Below, piece by piece: positions 19,801 to 27,479 of a stretch of 64,000 nucleotides of DNA. How positions within the stretch are numbered: position 1 is the stretch's first letter; every line of letters begins with the position of its first letter. The stretch is from Liolophura sinensis (Eukaryota > Mollusca > Polyplacophora > Chitonida > Chitonidae), in NCBI RefSeq assembly GCF_032854445.1, contig NC_088302.1, positions 40,368,191-40,432,190 of the forward strand. Reading direction: 5' to 3'. The translations under genes and the position numbers were made by a program. The notes below the pieces were generated by a model. The model did no database searches. It was not told the origin of the DNA and saw nothing but the letters and a program-made list of their open reading frames with translations.

Positions 19801-20311
19801 TTTCTCGATAAAAACATTTTAGAACAGTTAAGGGATTGAATGAACTGTTTTTGAATAAAAAAAATTGACACATACCAATACATTAAAAAAAGTTAGAAGT
19901 TGTGCTGATACCTAGATACAAGCTTGTTTATTATTGTGGGGATTTTGTTGAAAGAGTACGAGATTAGCAAAGTTGATTGACCATTGAGTTTCAAACCATA
20001 ATGGTCCACACTCTTACAAATCTAGCCAGTTAAGGTACTGATTGCAATTGATTCTCCCTGTAACACAGGTGATTCGAAACCACGTTGTGGATCGCCTGGT
20101 GGCCAGCTGTGGGTTCCTCAACGACGCCGTCTATAACATCCGCTCTAACCATGGGGAGCTGCTCCACTTCAAGCGAAGCAATGGGGACATCAGTGTGACA
20201 ACAGACACCATCAAATCACCAGCGTTCATCTTCAAAGTGGATGAAATGGCCACCAACGGGATTTTGTACAAAGTGGATACAGTTTTACCTTGCATGTGCG
20301 GTGAAGAATGA
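4266..20311 (+). CDS. TGFBI: TGFBI/periostin-like EMI + 4x FAS1 matrix protein (12 exons, 5' end missing)
   Basis: Gene-level entry. Exons: 4266-4364, 5689-5753, 7268-7433, 8719-8875, 9662-9739, 12561-12792, 14194-14403, 15044-15184, 17495-17667, 18483-18619, 19472-19625, 20069-20311. Every junction is GT-AG and every phase matches, giving 617 residues. Residues 1-54 form an EMI domain with six cysteines (PNVC, SAC, QVC, YYCC, PGC). Four FAS1 domains follow at about 56-188, 189-336, 337-478 and 479-612. Each shows the H1 motif (VFIPENEAF, FFAPSNKAF, LFAPTDEAF, VVAPTNEAF); domains 1-3 end in an H2-like motif (NGIVHVIDR, NGVVHVVDD, NGVIHVVDK), degenerate in domain 4 (NGILYKVDT). EMI plus four FAS1 is the vertebrate TGFBI/periostin architecture: a secreted protein that binds collagen and integrins. 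The tail after the last FAS1 is short (CMCGEE) and has no RGD. The signal peptide exon, which should end in two bases of a Gly codon (GPNVC), was not found. Orthology to TGFBI rather than periostin cannot be decided. Confidence 0.93.
4330..5099 (+). repeat. ~151-bp tandem array carrying copies of the EMI exon tail and splice donor
   Basis: Five full units start at 4330, 4481, 4633, 4784 and 4936, with a 13-bp sixth start at 5087 (periods 151/152). Each full unit begins with GACTACAAATACTCCCA, runs through the exon end (ACATCCAAC) into GTAAGT, then through about 115 bp of intron. Only the first unit belongs to the full exon. Units 1, 3 and 5 read GTTTGCGGAC where units 2 and 4 read GTTTTTCAGAC, so the array has a dimeric higher-order period of about 303 bp. 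Confidence 0.95.
5100..5688. other. Intron remainder after the array
   Basis: AT-rich intronic sequence between the EMI-exon array and the second EMI exon. No coding signal or repeat family recognised. Confidence 0.6.
5689..5753 (+). CDS. TGFBI: EMI domain exon, C-terminal half
   Basis: Acceptor ttttttcacag, donor GTAAGG. Encodes FVRYYCCSGFTKIEGEPGC, the conserved CC and EGEPGC end of EMI domains. Its first base completes the Thr codon begun at 4363-4364, and its last base starts the Val codon completed at 7268. Confidence 0.92.
5754..7267. other. Intron with one SINE
   Basis: Apart from the SINE at 6084-6426, AT-rich intronic sequence without supported features. The 112-residue antisense open frame at 6969-7307 is low-complexity and overlaps the next exon, so it is treated as chance. 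Confidence 0.6.
6084..6426 (+). mobile_element. tRNA-derived SINE, second family
   Basis: A tRNA-like head with box A TGGCCTAATGGTTAGAGC at 6089 and box B GGGTTCAAACC at 6131, followed by an unrelated body ending GTCGTCGTATGACTGAAAAA ... AAACCCCAAGC and a (CATA)n tail. The pol III boxes and tail mark it as a SINE rather than a functional tRNA; the 3' half cannot fold as a tRNA acceptor stem. Similar 3' ends are common in mollusc genomes (recall, not searched). Confidence 0.8.
7268..7433 (+). CDS. TGFBI: FAS1 domain 1, exon a
   Basis: Acceptor ccttgcag, donor GTTGGT. Encodes VKPLEDIVYTARNM ... DQLSNEGAYTVFIPENEAFQ, the helical start and H1 motif of the first FAS1 domain. Open for two codons past the donor; the phase (AG left over) is completed by G at 8719 to give Arg. 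Confidence 0.92.
7477..8185 (+). repeat. G/T-rich degenerate minisatellite
   Basis: The first part repeats variants of GGAGGTGTGGCCTGGTGG and TTGATGGAGATAGG. From about 8018 it becomes a regular array of about nine 18-bp units, TTGTTGGGACTGTTGGTC. The latter keeps a long frame open (LVGTVGLVGTVG-type Leu/Val/Gly repeats), which is a consequence of the 18-bp period and not evidence of a gene. Confidence 0.9.
8302..8540 (-). mobile_element. tRNA-headed SINE, major family, near full length
   Basis: Read on the minus strand it starts with a tRNA-like head: box A TGGCTCAGTTGG and box B GAGTTAAAGTCC. The body follows (GCTTTCTCTCAGACC, then ACCTTCAGATGGTCGTGGGT, TTTCACCATAATGTTGG). The usual (AATA)n tail is reduced here. 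Same family as the copies at 54659 and 38284. Confidence 0.85.
8719..8875 (+). CDS. TGFBI: FAS1 domain 1, exon b
   Basis: Acceptor ctatcacag, donor GTGAGT. Encodes KNLVPPRSSGKPSLLSYHMV and on to KKLMINKYSNG. It contains the Tyr-His (YH) pair of the FAS1 H2-proximal segment, implicated in integrin binding in TGFBI. Leaves in phase 0. Confidence 0.93.
8876..9661. other. Intron with an 83-bp tandem repeat
   Basis: Contains the three-copy 83-bp repeat at 9122-9370. Otherwise AT-rich with nothing recognised. Confidence 0.6.
9122..9370 (+). repeat. 83-bp tandem repeat, 3 copies
   Basis: Units start with GTCATGGAAATTA at 9122, 9205 and 9288, exactly 83 bp apart, and share CCAGGCGCAGTTTG, GCTTCATAAAACTG and CAGACCCATACGTGTACCAG. 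Divergence between copies is low, which suggests a recent expansion. Confidence 0.92.
9662..9739 (+). CDS. TGFBI: FAS1 domain 1, exon c
   Basis: A 26-codon phase 0/0 exon with acceptor ggtcttgcag and donor GTAAGT. Encodes ITTVNCARIVRPNEEATNGI followed by VHVIDR, the closing H2 motif of FAS1 domain 1. Confidence 0.93.
9836..9950. repeat. (TAA)n / AAT-rich microsatellite
   Basis: Uninterrupted TAA repeats at about 9836-9857 and scattered AATAAT runs to 9950, next to a LINE-like 3' terminus. (ATT)n or (TTA)n tails are typical at the 3' end of several non-LTR elements. Confidence 0.8.
9935..10030 (-). mobile_element. Possible LINE 3' terminus
   Basis: On the minus strand this reads CTGTGAAGGCCTTGGGAAGG ... 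ATAAATAAAGATATTATTAT, a poly(A) signal followed by ATT repeats, as at non-LTR retrotransposon 3' ends. It has the same orientation as the RT remnant at 11355-11770, so both may be one element split by later insertions. Assignment is by appearance only. Confidence 0.4.
10330..10720. repeat. Degenerate GCTTCA-type repeats, field 1
   Basis: Diverged units of about 70-90 bp built around AGGCGCTTCACAAACTTAGACAATT variants (for example near 10460, 10530, 10600 and 10645). A related field lies at 11140-11285. Origin unknown. Confidence 0.7.
10809..10888. repeat. (TA)n microsatellite
   Basis: A long TA dinucleotide run followed by ATAACATATAACATATATAA. Its length is likely to be polymorphic or mis-assembled. 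Confidence 0.95.
11140..11285. repeat. GCTTCA-type repeats, field 2
   Basis: Short units such as GGTGCTTCATGTGCATTTCA, GGGGCTTCACATGTGCC and GGCGCTTCATGAAGC, related to the field at 10330-10720. Confidence 0.6.
11355..11770 (-). mobile_element. Non-LTR retrotransposon (LINE) reverse transcriptase C-terminal remnant
   Basis: Minus-strand translation gives SNAKLLGIYIDEHLSWNTQF near 11715-11655, then after at least one frame change or stop NVQYGEIVQ and IVKLQKRAACLVLQ near 11525-11440, followed by LSRLKWTHF. The LGxxIDExLSW, LQKRA and L-W-F sequence is the hallmark of the thumb and C-terminal end of LINE reverse transcriptases. Frameshifts and stops make it a dead fragment. The clade was not determined. 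Confidence 0.8.
11788..11820 (+). repeat. (CACT)n tail, likely from a SINE 3' end
   Basis: TTAAACCCAGTCACTCACTC followed by more CACT repeats resembles the AAACCCC-(repeat) 3' tail of the SINE at 6084-6426. Confidence 0.5.
11845..12343 (+). repeat. Two-copy tandem duplication (about 225 and 274 bp)
   Basis: Both copies start TTTGATTGAGTTTAGGTATC and share GGGTGTGCA, GATGAATTCCTTTAGTAG, GAGACATTCC, GTCTGATCAGAGGTACC and GGAAAAAAATCACATTCATG. The second copy contains about 50 extra bases after TTTAGTAG. Confidence 0.9.
12561..12792 (+). CDS. TGFBI: FAS1 domain 2, exon a
   Basis: Acceptor tttggcag, donor GTCAGA. Encodes VIKPLDEKGTLLDVINDD ... FFAPSNKAFSRLPSDYF ... HHGLK. This is the start and H1 motif of the second FAS1 domain. 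Leaves one base (G) to form Ala with the next exon. Confidence 0.94.
12793..14193. other. Intron, no recognised feature
   Basis: AT-rich with an (ATT)n tract at 13107-13150 and no coding signal. Near 13710-13800 GCAACAGTGTATTCTTTCTGTC and GCAACAAGGTGTTCTTTCTG form a short direct repeat of about 50 bp spacing. Confidence 0.6.
14194..14403 (+). CDS. TGFBI: FAS1 domain 2, exon b
   Basis: Acceptor gttttttag, donor GTACAT. Encodes LLKNHMVKRPLCADSIYS ... GQIIKANCNGNGLTIQG ... NGVVHVVDDIFIPD. It completes FAS1 domain 2 and has Asn-His in place of the Tyr-His seen in domains 1 and 3. Confidence 0.94.
14456..14570 (-). mobile_element. SINE fragment, major family (tail half)
   Basis: On the plus strand, a TTTATTTATTT run then GATTGCTGTCTTATGCTCAAGAATATCTCACTTATATAATGGC, the reverse complement of the SINE 3' region. 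An oppositely oriented piece (CAGCAACCTGCGGATGGTTG) lies at 14711, so the insertion appears rearranged. Confidence 0.75.
15044..15184 (+). CDS. TGFBI: FAS1 domain 3, exon a
   Basis: Acceptor tttcttcag, donor GTGAGG. Encodes KDLTMKAQDLKLNKFMNF ... EFTLFAPTDEAFE, the H1 half of FAS1 domain 3. Begins with CA completing Ala and ends with one base. Confidence 0.94.
15277..15493 (-). mobile_element. SINE, major family
   Basis: The plus strand shows GATTGGTGTTTTACGCCGTA, then GCTTCACTTATACGACGGCG, CCATGACCATGTGCAGG and the tRNA-like end TTAACCCCCACAGCCATGGAGG. The head is degenerate, so the copy is probably inactive. Confidence 0.85.
16000..17250. other. GC-richer intronic block with overlapping short frames on both strands
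   Basis: Composition is clearly richer in G+C than the flanking intron. Open frames of up to 130 codons (minus 16142-16534) and 96 codons (plus 16070-16360) overlap antiparallel, with further short frames to 17234. No family was recognised. It may be a decayed transposable element; no terminal repeats were found by eye. Confidence 0.4.
17495..17667 (+). CDS. TGFBI: FAS1 domain 3, exon b
   Basis: Acceptor catttgcag after a pyrimidine tract, donor GTGGGT. Encodes VPRSYLEAIRSQPTALENVV then KYHIAKGKMTTDSF ... ADIKVTVYRK, including the Tyr-His pair of domain 3. Leaves in phase 0. Confidence 0.94.
17668..18482. other. Intron, nothing recognised
   Basis: AT-rich intron without repeats or frames of note. 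Confidence 0.6.
18483..18619 (+). CDS. TGFBI: FAS1 domain 3 end / domain 4 start
   Basis: Acceptor tgttgttcag, donor GTAACC. Encodes GLAVNDATVTNPDNTCANGV then IHVVDKVMLPPESDLLDM. It closes domain 3 with its H2 motif and opens domain 4, the usual placement of an intron-exon unit across FAS1 linkers. Ends with AG, completed to Ser at 19472. Confidence 0.94.
18620..19471. other. Intron, nothing recognised
   Basis: AT-rich intron. No repeat family or coding signal seen. Confidence 0.6.
19472..19625 (+). CDS. TGFBI: FAS1 domain 4, exon a
   Basis: Acceptor ctttctgtag, donor GTGAGA. Encodes SFYSTIETAGLASLFADSDQ then LTVVAPTNEAFDAMDRSDLE, the H1 half of the last FAS1 domain. Phase 0 at the donor; the frame continues open into the intron for about 50 codons. 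Confidence 0.94.
20069..20311 (+). CDS. TGFBI: FAS1 domain 4, exon b and stop codon
   Basis: Acceptor gtaacacag. Encodes VIRNHVVDRLVASCGFLN ... LLHFKRSNGDISVTTDT ... NGILYKVDTVLPCMCGEE, then TGA at 20309-20311. The terminal exon ends six to eight residues after the FAS1 fold, so there is no RGD-bearing tail as in vertebrate TGFBI and no periostin-type C-terminal region. Confidence 0.95.
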   Translation: MIRNHVVDRLVASCGFLNDAVYNIRSNHGELLHFKRSNGDISVTTDTIKSPAFIFKVDEMATNGILYKVDTVLPCMCGEE

Positions 20312-20665
20312 GATGTGCGAATGTTTTGTCATCTGACAAAGATAGGAGATTTATTGTTGACTGTAGTGTTCAAATAACTTAAACCATGACTGTTGTCTGC
20401 AGTGATTCTTCCTCAAATGTTTTAATAATAATGTTATTCCCCTCCGTCATCTCTGCCTTCAGAAATCACACATTGTATAATGGGTCATGGACTGTGACTC
20501 AAGCTGTTTCTGACAGGAAGGGTTCCCTGTGTATTCAGACCAGTTTATTGTGCTGAGCAGCTGGATATTTTGGGGGATATTTAGTGCTGTTGTTGTTAAT
20601 TTATATCACTAATTACGCATACGCATTTGGGTGCTCTCTATCACATAAACTACAGACTGAGGCAC

Positions 20666-20671
20666 AATAAA
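20666..20671 (+). terminator. TGFBI: Poly(A) signal AATAAA
   Basis: The first canonical AATAAA downstream of the fasciclin stop codon, about 355 bp into the presumed 3' UTR. Actual cleavage site not determinable; a longer UTR is possible. Confidence 0.6.
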
Positions 20672-21099
20672 GGCAATTGCTAATGAACAAAATGTTGATT
20701 TGTCGCACAATTTGATCATGGCAGTGCAGCATTAGTTGGTTCCCGCTAGCATGATTACAAAATTCTACTGAAGGCATTCTCCACTGCCAGCATTACTTAG
20801 TGGACAATGTTTTGGCCATATTACCTCTTTCAGCCTCCAGTTACCTCTTTCTGACATACATTTAGACAAGATAACTTTAGTATACATATTTGATGGATTA
20901 GGATTAGAGTTCAGATAGTTTATTCATTGAGTGACATTCTATTTGTGAAACACTTACAGACATATACTAAGGATGGCTTGATCAGCATTGAGTGATATCA
21001 TTTCAGAGATACACTGATTCTATTTTATCAAATCCTTGGCATTGAATGAGATGGCCATTGAGCATTAACGTATATTACATCAAAAGCTTGTAGGCATAG

Positions 21100-21680
21100 A
21101 AATTGGATGATTTCCTCAGCATTGAGAGATTCTGTTTAACCAAAGATAGAATAGTTTTTGTTTTTGAATCCATTTGGTCAGTAGACCTAAAGTTTGGATA
21201 ATAAACTTCGTAAGCATTGAGTGGTTCCATTTAACCAAAGATATAATGCCTTGGTCAGCAATGAATCCATTTAACCAAAGATGTAATGCCTTGGACAGCG
21301 ATGAATCCATTTGGTCAGTGCTGAATCTATTTGGTCAGGCAGCAGGGTTAGAGATTGGATGATTTCATAAACGCTGAGTGACTCCATTTACCCAAAGATC
21401 TAATGCCTTGGTCAGCGATGAATCCATTTAACCAAAGATATAATGCCTTGGTCAGCGAAGAATCCATTTGGTCAAACAACAGGGCTAGAGATTGGATAAT
21501 TTCATAATTATTGAGTGATTTCCATTTTACCAAAGATATAATGCCTTGGTCAGCGATGAATCCATTTGGTCAGCAATGAATCCATTTAACCAAAGATATA
21601 ATGCCTTGGTCAGCAATGAATCCATTTGGTCAGACAGCAGGGCTAGAGATAATTTCATAAACATTGAGTGATTTCCATTT
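21100..21680 (+). repeat. Nested tandem repeat (CCAAAGATATAATGCCTTGG family)
   Basis: Short units CCATTTAACCAAAGATATAA then TGCCTTGGTCAGCGATGAAT recur about eight times. They are embedded in a longer unit of roughly 170 bp that also carries CAGCAGGGCTAGAGATTGGA and TTTCATAAACATTGAGTGA (near 21340, 21480 and 21640). Confidence 0.9.
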
Positions 21681-23277
21681 CATCAAACCCACGTAGGCTG
21701 TAATAGAATAGTGGATCAGCATTGCACTAGATAGACTGCCTTCAGATCAACTTTGAGTGATGGAATGTGCTGTATATAAAAAGTTGGTTTGGCCATTGGG
21801 TAATACTATTTGATCACAGCCCATTTAAGTATAGACACTTGATTGATTTGACATTTTGCTGAGAGATTTCTTTGAAACGTTTCAAAAATAGGCAGTATTT
21901 GTCTGTAGACTCTCACCTTTAATGTGGTAAAAATTAGCTCATAGGCATTGTGGTTTTTTTTCTACAAACCAGCCCTGCTATTGACTTTATACCAACATTT
22001 AAAACATAATTCTGGCTGGAAGTTTGTAAACAAAATTTAGAAATCTGGGAAATACAAAAGGGGCACGCCAGAAACATGACTTATCGGTATTTTCTTGGTT
22101 AGCAATAAATTTGGTCAGTGAGAGAGGACTGTGTTTTATGATGGTTTAATAAGGTTTGAAATCTCCAGGATGAATTCAGGAAGTGCAAACTTCACCATGT
22201 AATTTTATAGAGAATGCATATCCTAGCTTGTGATGGTGTTAAAATTGTTACCTTCAGGTGAAAGAAACCTTAAATAAGCTGTGACAGAGGGGATAGGTAG
22301 GCCTACACTACATTCTAATATCAGTACGGTACTCTTATACAGGACATGTGTCACTATCTTTACTGTCTAGTTTCCATGATTCTCCACTGGGGCCAGTTGC
22401 TCAACATTGTATTCCAGTTAAAGCCAGACTTAAATCTTAATACTAGTCTCATTCTAATACAAAGTAAATGACCCTTTAGTCTGGACTAAAGTTAATACAG
22501 CTAGGGTTTAAGGCCTAATACATTTTTGAACAACTGGGTCCAGGAGGTGTTTTTTTTTTTTTTTAATATCTTGTACACTTTTAACATATGGCTGAAGACT
22601 GCATTTAGTTGTACTAGTTATTGTATGTTATAATGTACAACAACAACAACCCATTATCATGGCTTCCTGGTATATTAAAAATTGTACACCATATCTCGAC
22701 CTAGGGTACTTATTGTATACCTGTGATAGACTCTGTTTATACTATGTGCTAATTTGTATAAAATTGCTTCACACTATTTCTGTAGTTTATGTACTGTTTT
22801 TTTTATTTTTTATTTTTAGAATACTATGTGATATGTTATTTTGACTCCTTGACTACAGCAGTAAAGTTATACCACTTTCATACATGTGAATCAATCAAGT
22901 TTTGTACCCCGCACATTTCCCAGGACACAGAAAGCCGACCACTGCCATACACGTGAAATATTCTTGAGTACCACTATCATGTTAAATAACAAGCAAATCT
23001 AATTCAAGCTTGTGAAATTAACACATCATATCTACATGTAATCCACATGTACAGATCAGTGCAAAATTACATGGAAAACTACAACACCTAGGCACACAAA
23101 ACTAACACTGCCTGGCTAACAGTTATGACTGTCTGTGTTAAAGTCTGAAATTACATATACTGGTAGGAGTTCAATCTAATGTTTAATAATCTTGGTATGT
23201 CCTTGCTGGTCGTGATCAGCATAAGACAGTAGGTCTATCAGTATATATAATTATGTATACAGTACACTTATTAAAAG

Positions 23278-23444
23278 CCCTCTCCAGCTGTAAGTGGGAA
23301 AGTCAGCAATCTGCAGATGGTCGTGGGTTTCCCCCGGGCTTTGCCCAGCTTCCTCCCACCATAATGCTGGCTCCTGTCGTATAAGTGAAATACTCTTGTG
23401 TACAGCATAAAAACACCAATCAAATAAATCAAATAAATAAATAT
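23278..23444 (+). mobile_element. SINE fragment, major family, 5'-truncated
   Basis: Plus orientation: GTGGGAAAGTCAGCAATCTG, GATGGTCGTGGGTTTCCCCC, CACCATAATGCTGGCTCCTG, TCGTATAAGTGAAATACTC and a tail of AATAAATCAAATAAATAAAT. The tRNA head is missing. Confidence 0.85.
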
Positions 23445-23669
23445 TAAAAGCCCAGTGTTGTAAAACTGAGATGAAGTGGTGCATCCTGTCTGATGGTGTC
23501 TTTGGCATTTGATTTCAGTGAGGTAGCACTACATGTAAATTGACCTTAATGCTTCAATGAGAAACTGTTGTGACATGACCTAAATTATGCCAAAAGTGAT
23601 CCCTAATAAACAAAGAAATTAGTGCAGAAAAATGTATAAAAATATCAGGTTAATTTCATTTCTGCATGT

Positions 23670-23780
23670 TAAGGTGAGAGGAAACAGGCAGAATTGAACT
23701 CACATCGACTGCATTGGTGAGAGGCCACCTAGTCATGGTTATGTGCTAGCACGCTAACCAATTGGCCATGGAGGTCCCTG
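23670..23780 (-). mobile_element. SINE fragment, major family, tRNA head only
   Basis: The minus strand starts with GGACCTCCATGGCCAATTGG and TTAGCGTGCTAGCACATAAC, then reaches a box B-like GAGTTCAATTC. The 3' body is missing, complementary to the headless fragment at 23278. Confidence 0.7.
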
Positions 23781-24904
23781 TAATTCCCATGGTTGTATAC
23801 TCTACACGAGCATTTCCAGGTGTAGAAATGTCTCATGTCACTTAGCAAGACCAATTTATAATTCGGCATAAATGACTTTTTAGCTGAAATCAGATTTACT
23901 GTCTTAATCAGTGACAATGTAGCTAAAATACTGTCGACGTTTATATAATCTTGGATTTATACAGATATCAGTGAATTTACATTACACGTAGGCATACATT
24001 TATATCAGAGGTTTACGTTTCATTGACCTTGGAGGAATCTGTGAAGAGCATATGGAATTACCTTAGAGGAAACTTTTTTTTTTTAATTTATTTCTCCTGA
24101 ACAACTACCTACTGTACTTTATTTCTGAAAGATGCACTTGTAATCAAGAAGAGAATATGGATCAACTTTAGAGGAAACTCCTCCCTCTTGAAGTTCACCT
24201 TATTAAGGTGGACAGTGCATTTGTAAGAGGATTTGGAACTCACCTGTCTTCCATTCAAGAAAAACTTTGTATTGCAAAAAGATGATATGGAACAATCTTG
24301 GAAGAAGCTTGTAGAGAGAGAATGTGGGCATACTTTGGAGGAACCTCTTATTTTCTGAACAAGCCTGTACATGTACTTTTATCCACTGACTATACTGGAG
24401 ATTTTTAGTAAAAAATTTATATTCCCTAATGTACACAATTTTTTAGTATTAATGAAGCATAGGTCACTTAAATTAATACCTTACCAGAGGATATTCGTCA
24501 TATCTGTAGAATTTATAGTGTTAAAATGATTTTAAGTTTTAAAAAAAGTTAAAATGCAACCTGCTTTTATAGACAAGGCTGATGTTTTGTGAAAGGTTGA
24601 TTTGATTTGAATATGATGACTGACTGTTTGCCAAAAATCTCCAGTATAGCTTCTTGAAGTACATGTAAAAATAGTTTTCTGGTTACCTTGCTCCTATTAA
24701 TATTTAGTTTTACCTGTATTATGTGAAACATTCTTTACTACTGGTACAATATGGCATAATGAACCAATGAAACAAAGACATGGATACAGTGTTTATTACT
24801 GTACTTTAATGCATTTCCCTGGTGTACATAATGACAAATATGGTCCCACAGAAGAGTTCACTATACACTACAGCTGCAGATGTATACATTACTACAGAGC
24901 CTGT

Positions 24905-25475
24905 TACAAGACCAGTCGAGCTACAAATGGAAAAGTCAGGCTACAGATGGACCAGTCAAGCTAAAAACGGGACTATCCACTACGACCAGTCAAGCTACAG
25001 ACTGGACTGTCCACTTTGGCCAGCCATGCTACAGACGAGACAGTACTCTGGAACCAGTCAAGCTACAGATCAGACATCCCCACTGGGACCAGTCAAGCTA
25101 CAGATGGGACGTCCTCTGAGACCAGTCAAGCTACAGATGGGACGTCCTCTGGGACCAGTCAAGCTACAGACGGGACGTCCTCTGGGACCAGTCAAGCTAC
25201 AGATGGGATGTCCTCTGAGACCAGTCAAGCTTCAGATAGGACGTCCTCTGGGACCAGTCAAGCTACAGACAGGATGTCCCCTGGGACCAGTCAAGCTACA
25301 GATCAGACATTCCCACTGGGACCAGTCAACCTTCAAATGGGACGTCCTCTGGGACCAGTCAAGCTACAGACGGGACGTCCTCTGGGACCAGTCAAGCTAC
25401 AGATGGGACTATCCTCTGGGACAAGTCAAGCTACAGATGGGACAGTCCCCTGGGACCAGTCCAGCTAAGGATGGG
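24905..25475 (+). repeat. 33-bp minisatellite, about 17 units
   Basis: The consensus contains GGGACCAGTCAAGCTACAGA followed by TGGGACGTCCTCT. Because 33 is a multiple of three and no stop falls in the unit, all three forward frames are open (GPVKLQMGRPL, GTSQATDGTSS and DQSSYRWDVLW repeats; the longest frame is 24822-25520). There are no splice sites or homologous domains, so I treat this as non-coding. Confidence 0.93.
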
Positions 25476-27154
25476 GCTGCCCTCTGGGACATGCATACCT
25501 CTTCACAACATCTGCCCTGACAACACATCATTCAGTGCACAATGCACTGTGTATGGTGTCTGGTGCCAATGTTTAATATGGAGTCGGATTTTGGAGTAAA
25601 TTGATACTAAAGTATTAGGAACCATTCCTGATTCAGCTTTTGGAATGTCTTTGTTTTTCACTGTTTACTGTCAGATCTCTGTTACAAAAAAACAAAAAAA
25701 AACAAAAACAGAAATGCTGCAACTGAAGAATCAGACAACAACAGCCTGTTTTGACATATTGTTGGTAATTTATACTGTGACTATAAAGTGTGAACCTGAA
25801 GAATTTACACAGGTTGGTAATGAAATATTAGGGTCTTTAGTACAGTCAGGTGTTAGTATACACAGGGATTGTAATATATGGTATCATTGAAAAGTAACAA
25901 GGTTTAGTGAGAGCAAACCTCTTGTACATTGCTTTGAATATGTATCAATCCTGCTGATAAAGACAACCCTAAAAGCAGTACGCATGGTGCAAGCATGCAT
26001 GTTTAGTACAGATTCCAAACTCTCCTTGAAAGATGTCAAAACTCTCCTTGAAGGATGTCAAACCATAAAAGAGAACCACACAAACTTCACTTGATGCTAC
26101 TGCGCTAACTACATGTAACTGTCCATACATTCACCAAGACCTGTTGGCGGCCGTCTTGGAATATGCGCACAGTGACACAAACTGATGTCAATACTTAAAC
26201 GCACAGTATAGCTAACATTTGAAGGTGAGGGCAAAATAAAAACTCGTAGACAATTCCTTCCAGATCGCTTCAAACTTGACAAAATTTTGTGGAAAGGATA
26301 AAATGCATAGTTTTTTGTGTTTTTGGTCAAAGAATGTCATAATACATCAATGCGGGAATGATGGACTAATAATATAAAGTTGACACTCAGAAAATGTGCC
26401 CGCGTAAATGTGTGAAATAATGCCAGTGATTTACATGTCAGACCACCATAGACTAGATTGGTATTTCAAGACCACAGAAAAATAAAACAGAAGGATGAAA
26501 AGTGTCCTTGACATGTATTCATGTCCATTTGATTATTAGTAAAAAGCATGTCGCACATTTTTAACCTTTTTAATTTGCCAAGTTCTGTTCTCCAGTGATT
26601 ACTTAACCCTGACAGTTTTTGTTGTCCAATTTATTCCATGCCAGCTGACTAGATTTTGCCAATTGCAAGAAACAACTTTCGTATGGCCAAAGTGAAAATT
26701 ATTTCTCAAGTGACTGTTTAAGCTGTCAGAGAAGAGATATCTCTGTGGATTTCTGGATGTAATAGTATAGGTATGGAGAGATTGTACACGGGCTCATGAT
26801 TGTACAAAGGGCAAGCTGTGGTTTCTTCAGGCTTTAGTATACACAAGTCAGCATTTATGTGCAATACTCCAATTGTATACAAAACAAAAACTGTACTGTT
26901 AAAAATCCTCACTACTATTCACTTGCTTACTAGCTATCACTGAAAAGACAGTACCATCACCCGTGTCCCTCTGTTATATTTGTCCAGCAAACCAACTAAG
27001 GTCCATAACATTAACAAGACCAGACGCATGATTACCAATGGATCAAAATAGATCAAAAACAGAAGTAATCAAACATTCGACTCAACATTTGCATTTAAAT
27101 TCAAAATTTCAGTCAGCATTAAATTGATGAGAGGCCTCCACAGTGCTCAACTAC

Positions 27155-27375
27155 ACGTAGAATGTGTGTAATACAGTGAATTACGAATCTGGATGTGTGT
27201 AACGCAGTGATTGGATCTGTAATAACGAATCTGGTTGTGTGTAATGGTGATTAGATGTGTGTGTAATGCATTGAGTGAATCTGTAATACAAAGATGACGT
27301 CTGATATGGAGTGATTGCATGTGTAATAGCGATTGCATGCGCATGTGTGATAGTGATTGAATCTGTAATAGATAT
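27155..27375 (+). repeat. Degenerate short repeats around GTGTGTAAT / AATCTG
   Basis: Variants of GAATCTGGATGTGTGTAACG and AGTGATTGAATCTGTAATA recur irregularly at about 25-45 bp intervals. Confidence 0.6.
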
Positions 27376-27479
27376 GTGATATGTACAAATCATTATGCAT
27401 TTTTCAACAGAATGCAGAGAGAACTTGCAGAGGAAAATGGTAGCAAGGCTACATGAGAGCTCACCTGTATGAGACACAT

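Larger units (their letters stand above)
20672..24879. other. Intergenic / possible distal 3' UTR
   Basis: Holds a degenerate tandem array (21100-21680), SINE fragments (23278-23444 and 23670-23780) and otherwise AT-rich sequence without supported genes. Confidence 0.6.

Noticed and set aside
24822-25520. 232-codon plus-strand frame
   Set aside because: The 33-bp period keeps all three frames open; no start context, domain or splice support.
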